Assembly: GCF_036711975.1 (NCBI RefSeq)
Contig: NC_091976.1
Location: 34,924,217-34,988,216 of the forward strand
Direction: 5' to 3'
From: Onthophagus taurus
Lineage: Eukaryota > Arthropoda > Insecta > Coleoptera > Scarabaeidae
DNA length: 64,000 nt
Shown here: positions 25,401-37,030 of the stretch, one piece after another
How the letters are laid out: each line of letters begins with the position of its first letter
Position numbering within the stretch: position 1 is the first letter of the stretch
Made by a program: the position numbers and the translations under genes
Notes under the pieces: generated by a model
What the model was told of the DNA's origin: nothing
Seen by the model: the letters and a program-made list of their open reading frames with translations, nothing else
The model's database searches: none

Positions 25401-28400
25401 GTGTCTGCTATTGTAAATTATATTCGTGATGTCGCATCGCTAAACGTTCACATTTAACGGCATCATTCAACATTCGTTCTGTTCGAAAACAAAACTATAA
25501 AGTTTTTACGGCCGCACCGTGTTCGCAACGATCAGAATGATGTAGAGATTTATTATGGTCAATGCGTTCCACGGAATTATTATATTTATTTATATTTCAT
25601 TTCGTAAATTCCAAAGAATTTTCCCTTTTATTAGTCACCTCCGCAATATTTTCTTTTCACTCTCCTATAATTAAATCTTTGACATTTTGTTGATCTCGGG
25701 TTCTCCGTCTCTTTCTTTTCCTCCTTCTTTGGACGACGACTCTTAATTACACAAAAACCAAGTATGGTTCGTTGGAAAATTAATTTATTCGAAACTATAG
25801 GAGTACCTGTTTGGGCGTTTCTCACTCGATTAATCGATTTCTGAACGCGTTTTATTTTATTTTTAACAATAAATGTAGGAACATTAACGATTCTATTCAA
25901 TAAGGCTACGTATTTAAATAGGGCAATGTTGACGCTAGTAAAAAAAATCGAATAAATACCTTGCACATTTGCCTACATTTTTCTTTCTGAAAAAAACTAC
26001 ATAACAATAATAAATTATTGTTTTAAAACTAATAATAGAACGGATATTGCGTCGTAGAAAACAATGGTTCATCAAGCGATAAAGATAAAACCACAGAAGT
26101 AAGATTGTTAAAGTCAAGTTTTTAGAAAAATAAAATTCTTCGATTGGTTGGATTCATGCACCACTCACAATCGGAATGTTATTTAAGAATAGACGGGGCG
26201 TCGCGACGCCGATCGCTTATTGGACGTCGTTTTCTGGCAACCTTATTGGTCGGCGTCGTAATTACTTTCTGAGTTTACGGCGCAGGCCAACGTCCTCTAA
26301 TCGATTCGATAAGAGTGGTTTATTAACGAGTTTATCTAGTTGAAATAAAAAACGAAAAATCTCGTTTAAACAATGTCGTACTGTCACCGAACAATTTGTA
26401 AGAAGATAACGATAGCGGTTTATGATCAGATCTAACTTGTTAGAACCTTGTTTGAAAACAAATTTGGATAGAAAATAAAAATGTACCGACTTAAAAAAAA
26501 TTGGTATAAATATTTAACCAAATATGTACAAGTACGGTGTTGAAGTACTCAAAAAACACATTACATGTGTAGGTAACTAAACGAGTTTTCAATTACGACG
26601 TTCTATTCAGAGTCTCCCACATGAACAACAGCTTCTAAATTTATATCGCTTTATTTATTATTTAACAACTTCGTAATTTTCTCGATAAAGATATTGTTTA
26701 TCGTAAAATATTAACACGTCCATATATTGCTGAGCAATAAACTCCTCTCTTATCTAACATATTTACACTGTTTTTTCCTTAGAACTCACAATCAACTTAA
26801 ATATTTCGAAATGTGGTTCGCCTCGTTTTATTTTATTCCAAGGAATTGTAAATCAAACGAAAATGTTCTTTGTGGTTATTCAGAAAGAGGATCGTTGTCG
26901 AATAGGTATTGACCGAAATCATCGCGCTCTTCGTCGATATTCAATTCAACGTTATGCAAAGGAAAACGAAGACGTACAAGAGAAGTTTGAAACGCACTCT
27001 CAGCATTAATATTAATGACACAAAGTATAAATAAACGTCGGTGGCGAGGGCTTTCCCTGTTGTATTGACGAAAATATACACGTTTACTTGCGGTGAATTC
27101 TAATAAAGTTATCCTCTTTGTTGTTTCACGATAAAATCTTTCTATTTTTGTCTGATTGTAGTGATGTTGACTTATTTATGTTAACTTAAAATCTATTGCG
27201 CTCTCGGATGGACTATGAAACCTTGTTTAATAACTTAAACAATACTCGTTTAATACAACTAATATGCTCGTTTTATCTAATCAGAAAATTATGATCATCA
27301 ACTTTTATTGCATGATATACAAGATCCATAGCGGGTCGTAAAACTGTAGGCAAATACTTTTTCTTATGGAAAACTACAAACAACCACTTAATTCTTTTAT
27401 TTATAGCTAATTGTTTTTTCCTTATCTTCTAATTATTGTTTTGTTCGTGTATAGACCTACGACACTAAAACAAACAAATTTACAAAATTTAATAAAAACA
27501 TATATTTTATAAAATATAGTGTGATTAAAGTGTGGTAAGTCTATTAGTGAAAACAAGGTTAGTTTCATTATTTTCTTGCAAATGATAGCGAGAGTGAGCT
27601 GGTTCTTTGCTCAACTGGCACCGATGAAAGTTTGCGTGTTCACATAAAAATTACTTTCTATTTTATTCTCTTAATTCTTAACTCAAGTTGTTATCATAAA
27701 TATTTAATATCGTCACGATATTATATCATCACCATGAAACGTTATAAATATAAGCGTTCTATGAATTAATTTTTTGTTTTTATCCTTAACCTTTTTCTTT
27801 ATATTTCGTTGAGCACGCTTTCTTGGAACGTATTAGCAGCGGTTTCATTATAAACGTAACATTAGACCGTGTTAAGCTCAAAACCTTTAAAAAATCTATG
27901 GAATAAAACGTATGTTCGACAGATGATTGCGCTTGAAATTTTGAAGTCACTGTATTAAATAATATAAAAACATTAATTCAGTAAAACTTGCTGTAAAAGA
28001 AACACATGATGTGCTCATTCCAGTTGAAACCTCTCTTAATTTTAGTCAATGCTAAAAAATAGTATTAATTATTTACTTATCGGTTTCCAATTACATAAAA
28101 CCAGCAAATAATTTTTCCATTGCCGAGTGGAAATAATTAAACCGCACCATAAAAAAACACGTACAGGGCATTGTCAGATTAGTAACCGATCTATTTATAG
28201 AGCTACTGTGTTATTCAAATGACATTTTCTTGTGTGTAGTTCGAACGATAAACGGTTCCATTATTAGCGGAGCTTATCAAGATCATCCTTGAAGGGAAAA
28301 CGTTGGCTCGACATCGAAACATTTCCAACGTTTTATTTATTTTTCTTTAATTTTGAACTTTTAATTTTTTGTTTCCGTAAATTAATAACGATTTTATCCT

Positions 28401-31400
28401 TAATCTAACCAACGCAACGTTGAGATATTAAGATTAACCAATTTAATTATCAGCTTATCTTAACTTAGTAAATCGTCGGTCAAGATTAATTTATCGATAT
28501 CTTTGAAACTGATGTTTTATTCATACACGGACGTAGCAAATTTAAGTGTATCTCAAAAGAGGTACACTTTAGTTAGATCTCGATGCTATGAAATTGATAC
28601 TCTCTAAGAACAGCAACTGCGTGTACAGACAAATAAGGAAACTTGCGTCAATAAGGGAGCCACAACACTGCTGGACACACGTCCGTCTTTCTGTGTTGCG
28701 CGTTGAATGAAAGGCCTAGGCGGAAACGGGTTCAAATAAACATATGGCGAGAGCTTTAATCGAACATTCTGCATTGTCAACGTAAAACGAATCGCTTCTC
28801 TTAAGCTGCTGCCATCTTCCCGCTATTACAGAGACGAGAATATAGTTACGTAAATCAAATTATTGCAGTTCTTCAATTCATTTCCGTATTATTATGTTCT
28901 ATTTGATTTATCCTTTTTTTTGTATGGAAGGTTAAAAACAACCAACCAGGAAGTTGTCAATAAGAAAAATCGAATGCCAAGGACCGATTTGGTAAAAGTT
29001 GATTTTCTTTGTTTACATAATATCGTATTTGAGGTGCCAAAAAGTGAAAGCTTCAATTCTGCGAGTATAAAACACAAAAAAAGCAGCTCAACAACAACGC
29101 CAAAGAGAAATTATAAAGCTATTGAACAGGATATCCTGTCGTTTATAGAAAACGTAATAATCGCACTTAATGCAATTATTTACACTTGAAGATTTGTTAC
29201 GTAATTTTAATATACTTTTTAATTTTTTGAAAAGATTTAACTTTAGTTAAACTTATTATTACTTAAAAAGACGAGATGTTTAAATATTTCGCGTCACAAC
29301 GAAACTTGTTTTGCTCTCCAACACGAAAGAAAAAGCTGCACTTTAACCTCTCTTTATTAACGCGAGCATTTAGATTACTACATTCACATCGGAGAAAGAA
29401 GAGATAAGATGACGTTCGTATAGCAAACAACTTGCTTATTAAATGCTCAAATGGTCACTGATAGTCTCGGCCTTTTACTTATAAATCCGAGAAAGGCAGA
29501 TTGTTTTAACACCGTCAACGAAACAGTCTGATGTTTATAAAAAACCACTTATCCTTATCAATCTCTTTAATATGTAAAAAAAAGCGATAGACGTGTAGAC
29601 GATACGACCGAGGGTTATCGGCTATATAAAAATATTAATAAACGATACCCTATCTTGACGTAAATTTATGTGTGCGTGAGAGATTTTTTTTTTATTTTTA
29701 TCGCAAAAGAAACGAGAAACCCTATCATTAGGAGTGTTTTTCCTGGTGAAAACACAAAATTATAGTTCTCCGTCGCCGTCTAACGTTTTTCTAAAAGTCT
29801 TTTTTTTAATTTTTTACTTTTGCAAACAGCTGATAATCCTGTTCAGCAGGTGCTTGCAAGTTCATTACTACTTACTACCCGCTATCCTTGATGATGGGCG
29901 TCCATCTTCCTTCACGTATGTAAAATTTTTGTAAGCGGGATTTCCTTATCTCCGGTCTCTTAATTAGTATTAATTGGCCGCGTTCGCGGTGACAACCACA
30001 CCGGTGTCATCTATAGACATTTGCGCAACTACAGTAAGACGAAAACAAACATCGCGCTGCCGCCGCACCTCCAACTCTCGTATGTGGTCGTATTGGACGG
30101 GCAGGTTTCACTTTTTACCTTACGGACTCCGTTCTACACGGGTTCGAACATTTTTCCTAAATTTAAAAAGTGAAACGTAGGGTCCAACACACTCAGGGCA
30201 CACCAAAGCAACCTCAAGAAGAATGAACGATATGTGTGTATGTATAATGTTTCAATAACTGTTGTGAAATTAAAAAAAATAAAACAAAATTATAAATCAT
30301 CTCTTGTTCCTACTTACTCTAATCGGTTCACAGAACAAATTTACCAGAAGACAAAAGTGTTAATTTTATCAACTTGAATTATGAATTGCAAATAGTTGCT
30401 AAAGATTTTTCGATGAATTGAAGAGGAAGAAACATGTCCGTCTTGACGAAGTCCATCTATAAATTCTCATTAAGCGCGGTTAAAGAACAGCAGCGAAATG
30501 ATATGACCTTCGCGCGAACAGGTACGTTTCTCGACTAGAAAATGGCCGAGTAATGAGCTGAGCAAGACGAATTGAATGTTGTGCTAGGCATTTAATAGAC
30601 GGATGACTGGCGATCCGAGAATGGCATAGGGTTATTAGGCCGCGATCGAAACGGTAACATTACCCTAGAGGAAATAAAGTTTTCTCGCACCGACAACGGA
30701 TTAAGCGGTCTTTCTATAAAAAGTGTAAGATAACTGAGTACGCTGGGTGTGGCTAAATACAACTAACTTTTGATTCTACCATAGAACATACATATATTTA
30801 ACAATTCTAAGATATAATTTGAATCTTTTTTGTATTTGATATATTAATTGATCACCCCGTATAATTACATATAGGGTGTTCGAAAAGGTATTCTAGGTAC
30901 TATAAATAAAAAAGGCTTTTGTAGGCTTCCAAGAAGTGCCGCGCAGCCGTACCGAACGAATTTACGACGGTTTTAGTGCCGAGTACGCGCGCGACAATGA
31001 GCCAGGCTCGGCCCGTTTTATTACAGATTGGACGCGTACCGTGATCGGAGCTTGATCGTAAAGATGATACGACTGTGCACTTTTTAATTAGTATTTTTTT
31101 CCATTGGCGGTTTTGGTTTCAACAGTACAGCAATACAACGAAAATATACCTACTATAAAAAAAAACCCTTCAGCGTGGACGAAAATCGTTCCGGATCAAA
31201 ATTATACCTAAAATAACAATAAATAAATTAATGACAAGACTGAATTTCTCTGTGTAATCTCTTGAATTTTTTTTTAATTGAGAGAGTAGCAAATGTCAAG
31301 ACGATATCGTTTATAATTGGCCGACAATCGTTCATCCGGCGAGTGACAGCCGGGTTTCGATTAGTACTCGGACCCATTTTTACAAAGAGACTAAGAGCAG

Positions 31401-33162
31401 AAGGAGAGCTTAACATGCTCCACTTCAGGAAGATATAGATCATTTGTTGTTAATAAACGTCCCGGTTTCTCGCGGCGATGATATACGGCGAAAACGGTTT
31501 TTGTATCGACTCGAGTCGTATTTTAATTTATTGACAAACAAGAAAACGAACAGATTTTTTTTTATTTCCACTTCTACGCACGGTAATGATAAAACAACGG
31601 CTGAATTGCGAGGAACTTTGTTGAGTCTCTGTTCGACTAGCGCAGTTATTTTAAGGATTCGAATGAATAATGAAATTGTTGGCAAGTTATGTAACGATAA
31701 GAAAGTGGAAAGGCGAACGGGAATGTTTAAAGAAATTCTATGGAAAGTATTCGAAAGTCCCTGTAATTTCTTTCTAAACAATTATTACTTGAAAAAATAA
31801 TCTTATTTTGTTTTAACATATTGATGAATTTTCAACAAATATGAAACTTTGGCTGATTAAATTAACATTTTATTAACATCCTTGATACTTGAACATTTTA
31901 TGTGTAAATATGCGTTTTTATAATGATAACGGCCACTTAGCGTAAAATTAGTGTAGAGTTAATTGAATTTTCCCTAAATACATAATTTACCTATATCATT
32001 TAAATATCAATACCATGGAAAATGCTAAGACTTTAAAAACGGTGTTATAGTAAAACTTGATAAGTTTCAGCACTATTTAGGAACGTAGTAGCCATCGTAT
32101 GTTTAAATCATTTTATCGTCAGAAACGCACGACCACATGTTACTAAAATTCCGTTAACTTTCCTAATATCTTCATGAGTTTCATGTTTTAGTGATTCATT
32201 TGTGGTTCATCATTGGAAATAACGTTGATTTTTTTAAATTTTTTTTAATCATTGTTGCGTTCGTATTAAGAAAAGGATTTGGCTGGTCGACGACATAGAA
32301 TACAAAAAAATACAAGTACACATTTAGCCACAAGTAATTTCGTTCGGAGGTTTATGCCGACATTTTACGAGTGCTGTAAAAATGACTTTAAACGTTCGCA
32401 GTTTGCTTTTAAGGCAGTATTTAAGCAACTTATTTTCTTATACTTTCACCCTGCTGATTACATTGTTTTTTTTTGTTAACGCAGAGATTTTTTTTCATTT
32501 GTTGATTGGAAAAAGTTTTAACTCGCGAGATATCGATTCACGTTTCCTGGATAAGAAAAAAAAACCTGTTTTTGTTTGCGAAGGAAATCCTTGATATTAT
32601 GCGTTACCTTCTATACAGTGGTAATTCTTTCGTTCAATAAACAACATTTTTTCCTGAATAAAATTTTAATTTCATTAGTTTTGTTCGATCAATGACCTTT
32701 TGAGAAAGGCAACGTATGCTGGTTGAAGTATTTTATATTAAAACTATATTTTTACTTTAGGTTATATATGAATAACAACCATTAAATATAAAATATATAA
32801 CTTTTTAAATTTCCTATCCAATTTTCGAATAATAAAGTTTCCATTAAAACAAAAACGGGCGGTTTGCTACGACCCTAAACTTACCCTTGGGATTAAACCA
32901 AAAAAAAAAAAACTTCCCGAAGAAGATAAATTTGCCTCCATGTCAAAACCAAACATTACCATACAAACAGGGGTCATCAAAGTTTTTTTTCAATGGTAAA
33001 TCTTTGTAAAAAGCATTTTTCATAAAATTACAATAATTGCAAACCAATTTAAATATACGATAAAAATGATCGATTAAAACAAGCATAAAAGATATTTGAA
33101 ATGAAATAATAAAGCATAAAATAAATTTATCTCAAAAAATAATTGTTTGAGAAGCGCTGAGC
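22421..33162. other. AT-rich non-coding region
   Basis: No supported gene. Blocks with a less AT-biased, conserved-noncoding look occur at about 24500-24660 (several TTTGCATTAAT and GCATTAA octamer/homeodomain-like cores), 26160-26330 (listed separately) and 30480-30730. Around 30853-30895, CACCCCGTAT and ATAGGGTGTTC face each other, resembling terminal motifs of DNA transposons. The open frame pair at 31440-31800 is open on both strands with no similarity I can name. Confidence 0.35.
26160..26335. promoter_or_regulatory. GC-rich CpG block with CCAAT boxes and a 14-bp palindrome
   Basis: It contains the perfect palindrome GGCGTCGCGACGCC (26197-26210), two ATTGG (reverse CCAAT) boxes in the repeated contexts CTTATTGGACGTCG and CCTTATTGGTCGGCGTCG, and a CRE-like GACGTC. 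That set is typical of a promoter or enhancer core in otherwise AT-rich DNA. No adjacent coding exon was recognised. Confidence 0.3.
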
Positions 33163-33430
33163 CCGTCGCGATCATCTACAAGTGTGCTCTGAGGTTGAAA
33201 AGCAGTTTGGGCTCAGAGTCTAAATGGCCTGGCCTTATCTGCACGCAGGCAAAGTCCCTTTCTGTATATACGCCGCTGTAGGGTATCTAAACTGATTTCC
33301 GCCTTCTCCCAAAGTATCTACAAGTGTTCACAGTTAACCAGTTGAAAAATCTTCTAAGATTAAATGCACCAGCGAGAGAAACCAACTGGCCGTTTTGATC
33401 GGCATAAATCCCGAAATGGTGAAATTAAGG
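33163..33430. mobile_element. possible degenerate transposon fragment
   Basis: A block with more balanced composition than its surroundings and a short direct repeat (ATCTACAAGTGT at about 33174 and 33316). Translations give broken coding-like segments in several frames, for example LKNLLRLNAPARETNW, reminiscent of the end of a non-LTR ORF2. The similarity is weak and I cannot assign a family. Confidence 0.2.
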
Positions 33431-33874
33431 GGGTTCCACAAAAAAGAAGTGATGAAACAAAAAAATTATATCTTTTAAATTGAATGTATTTTTAAATGAA
33501 CTTATGTATGTACATCTATGTAGAAAATCGTCGTTACGAGAACGGCCCAACAAAAATAGTTCAATTAAACGGAGAGACCAGGACCAGCTTACAATAGACG
33601 ACACAGAGCAAAAACTAAGCGGTAATTTATCTCGATTGACGCCAGTACAGCTGGTAGCCAATTGTTTTTATTAAAAGTGACCATCAGCGGGTCAACTCAA
33701 GACCCCATAAACCTCTATTAAGAGCCGTCTCGTTTGTTTTTGTCTTTTCTTCTTGAATTATTTTCGTTAAAAAGTTTAAAGCACGATGGCTTTCGCAAAC
33801 GTGACAAAATCCCGAAATCCCAAAATCAATTATCGCAGTCTTAAGTGGACGTGGTCCAAAATATACGAGCTTGT

Positions 33875-33917
33875 GTAAATTATGGTCGCAAGCAGCCGAC
33901 GGCTTGCCATAAATTAC
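33875..33917. repeat. 43-bp imperfect hairpin
   Basis: The outer arms GTAAATTATGG and CCATAAATTAC pair with one mismatch, continued by CAAGC/GCTTG after a small bulge. It lies 60 bp left of the MITE at 33978. It may be structural or another transposon relic. Confidence 0.4.
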
Positions 33918-33977
33918 TTCTTCTTATATGCGGTAAAGATACGAAAGCAGTTACTTTCTACTTAACCGACTGATATA

Positions 33978-34152
33978 CAGTGAAATTACCCTAACTCGAA
34001 CTTCTATATCTCGAATTATCCTCTAAATCGAATAATTTTCGTAAGCTCAAGCGTTTGACTAGGCTTCAAATGTGTTTTCTCTAACTCGAATTTTCCATAA
34101 CTCGAAGTTTTCTTCCGCTCCCTTAGTGATTCAAGTTAGGAGAATTTCACTG
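33978..34152. mobile_element. pogo/Tigger-type MITE, 175 bp, with TIRs and TA duplication
   Basis: Inverted terminal repeats of 23 bp (20/23 identical) begin CAGTGAAATT and continue into CCTAACT(C/T)GAA. The element is flanked by TA on both sides (33976-33977 and 34153-34154), the Tc1/mariner-superfamily target duplication. The interior carries several further (A)CTCGAA words. There is no coding capacity. The CAGT start and TCGAA-rich ends are typical of Tigger/pogo-derived miniature elements mobilised by an autonomous relative elsewhere. Confidence 0.85.
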
Positions 34153-34154
34153 TA

Positions 34155-36958
34155 TAAACAGATTTTAGATGAATTGTTCATAATATATTTAAAAGTTAAT
34201 TTTTGGCTTTAAGATACAAGTTAGTTATTTTTTAGGGGTTCTTTTTATTTAATCTTTTATGAAATATTTTGTGGTAAATTTCACAGAAGAACAGTAATAA
34301 TCGTTGGGTTTTCGTTTAATTTTTTTTGTCAATTCTCCAATTAGCATATTTAATTATGCATGCGCATATTAGGCGGGCCGTCCGTTTCGTCCTTAGACGA
34401 AAGAGTTAATTTTTCTTCCGAGCGAACTAAGGTACGGCTATTATGTAATTAGGAAGGTAGAGGGAATTCGCCGCTACTCTTGGGTCTTCCTACTCGATCG
34501 GCCAGTTAGAGGTTGTAAAATTTTTCGGCGAAACCGGTTTGCGTTCGACCGCCAAAACGAGAAAAAGAAATAAATAAAAATCCGAACGCTGAAGACCTGA
34601 AAGTTTTTAATCCGGGTCTCTACAAAAATTGAAAAAGAAAACAACACCTACTCTCGAAAAAGAAATAAAACAAAAAATGTTCAACAACAACAACAACAAC
34701 TTTCGCCGCTTTATTTCTTTATTTTATTTTATTTACTTGTATATATATATATATACTTTTTAGTTTTATTATCTCGCGTTCAGAAAGTGTGCGGTTAAAA
34801 TCGTTTCTTGTCTTTCTTTGTGTTACAAAAGAATTGCTGGGCTTTGCGATACACCATCATGTTTAAGAAAGAAAACAATACCTTTGCGGTTTCCGAACGT
34901 TTATTAAAATCGAAGCCTTTAATTTTGTGCCAGATATGAATTTAAATTTATTCTTAAACACATTTGTTTTATTTAAATATAATGTTCCCCTGAAGTGATA
35001 TGATTAAACTCAGAAACCACAATTAGTAATTTGAATGAAATAATAAAAATAAATTTAGAATGAAAAATGATTGAATAATGGAAATTCTTTTTGATACCTA
35101 TAAATACAATTAAAAAACTTTTAATTTTTTATTTTTTCGACTAATTTAACAACTTGACTTTGAAGCTAAAACGTTTACGTCGAAGAAAAAGAGAAGGAGG
35201 AGGATTCGTGAAGTGATAAACAATCCGAACAGGATCTATTTATAAAACTGGTTTTTTACGCAATCTCCCATTAGAGAAATAAAGACAAATCAAACCCAAG
35301 GTTACGACCATTATTTTAATTTGTTTGGTTCTCCGCCGTATTTGTCCAAGGTGTCACCATGTAGCTTATTCATAAACGATAATCTTTTCCATGTTCGATC
35401 ATCATTTGAAAAGCGAAAGATACTTTCTTTTCAATAGTCCTCGTAGTCATCATAGTTCTTAACTGTTTGGTTGGATGAACAAATTTTGTTTTTTTATATT
35501 TTTAATTGCCTCGTGTTTATGAATTATGATTGATTACGCCAATTGATTTTTATTTTCGTCCCTTTTACTGATTGATTTAAGTTTTGGTTGCCGAGCTGTG
35601 TTAATTATTTTACAGCAGCTATTTTAAATGAGTCACTATTTAAACGTACCTTAAAAATCTATCTGCTTGGATGAGTAATTGCGCAATTAATGAAAAATGA
35701 TTGTTTTTATTTCCTTAAAATCAAATGTCATCAATCATAGCAACAAAAACCGGTGAGATAGAGTCGACGTTACGCCGTAGACTACTATCAAGGGAACAAG
35801 GGAAACAACGATTTTTACCAGATATTATTTTTTCATATTCTATAATAAACCTGTAGCTGTTTATTTCACTTTTCTGAATATAACCTATTCAGAACTTATA
35901 GAAAACAGCCGACTACGTCATTTAATATACTTGAGTCAGAGTGCTGCTGCACCCACACTCCTATAGTATTCTAATAAAGGCGTAATCGGTCGGTTCAATT
36001 GAATAACAAGCAGCCGGTAGTTTTATAGTCGTTTAATTTTAATAGCTACAGAATCGCGCATATCATTGTCATTATAAGATTCAGGGAATCATCGACGTTC
36101 AGATCGATTTTGAATATTAATGAAATAAAAAATATCAATGAATATTAATGTTATAGAGAAAACTTGATCAGTAAACAGTAAACACTATTCAGTTCAAAAT
36201 TTTAGTAATGTTTACCATTTTTATTTGAGTCTATTATAAACCATAAGGCTGCTTCGGTAAGTGACCACAATTTACACTTTCGTTATCACTTGTGTAGAAA
36301 TACTTCTACTGATAAACACACAAATGTCTTTTCTGCGTCATATTGATTGCTTCACCAATTACATCATATGAAGCATAATCATTAAATTGTGTTAAAAACC
36401 GTTCAAGGTATTATTTCGTTAAATACACAATAGATTTAATAAAATTATATTAAGTAGGCAAAAAATTAATTTTTCGTTAAGCCCAAGTAAAGATTTTAAT
36501 TTAAGTACTGGGTGTTTTTTTCCTTGGCATTGATCCAAGTATTTGCCAAAAACGCAAACCCCAAAGTGAATGTACTCTGTGTGAGGACGAAAATATACAA
36601 TGCCGAAAACAACGGACCGCGAGGTTTATTTCGGTAAGTTCCTCGGTTATTTTTGAATTTACTACTACTGGCACAGATGCGTGCCAACTTGAAGCAGCAA
36701 GATAGGAACAAAGTTATATACTAATAATTACTCTTAAATAGTGTAATTTACCGGAACCTTGAATTGAATGTTTCGTGTACACGACGATTTTACTGTCTTT
36801 ACTATGCACGCAAAACTTAAAATGACCATGTACATACAGTTGTGTTTCTAGGAACGACTATCTTTCCTAACATATATATGTGGAACAAAATTTCATCCAT
36901 TTTAATTGATCAATATTTAGATAAATTATTGTTTAAATGAGAAAATGAAAAAAAAAAA
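34155..36958. other. AT-rich non-coding region
   Basis: No supported gene. About 34345-34560 is less AT-rich with a conserved-noncoding look (TTAATTATGCATGCGCATATTAG, then GC-rich words). Short CAA and TA microsatellites lie at about 34682-34700 and 34740-34756. The 71-codon minus-strand frame near 36500-36710 has no recognisable features. Confidence 0.35.
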
Positions 36959-37030
36959 TTCCGATACCGGGAATCGAACCCGGGTCTCCTGGGTGAGAGC
37001 CAGGTATGATAACCACTACACTATATCGGA
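36959..37030 (-). tRNA. tRNA-Glu-CTC: tRNA-Glu (anticodon CTC)
   Basis: A 72-nt gene on the minus strand. The acceptor stem TCCGATA pairs with TATCGGA, with discriminator A. The A box lies in GTGTAGTGGTTATCA, the anticodon arm is CCTGG-CTCTCAC-CCAGG with anticodon CTC, and the T arm is CCGGG-TTCGATT-CCCGG, containing the B box. There is no intron, and CCA is not encoded, as in eukaryotes. A long T run follows two bases after the 3' end on the transcribed strand, a strong polymerase III terminator. All invariant stems pair, so it should be functional. Confidence 0.96.

Noticed and set aside
30853..30895. Facing CACCCCGTAT / ATAGGGTGTTC motifs as transposon ends (also ACAGGGTGATT at about 3177)
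   Set aside because: The motif is short and no second terminus or target duplication was found.
31440..31800. Open frames of 113 and 118 codons on both strands
   Set aside because: Open on both strands over the same interval, no domain, no splice context and no similarity I could name; chance frames are of this size elsewhere in the region.
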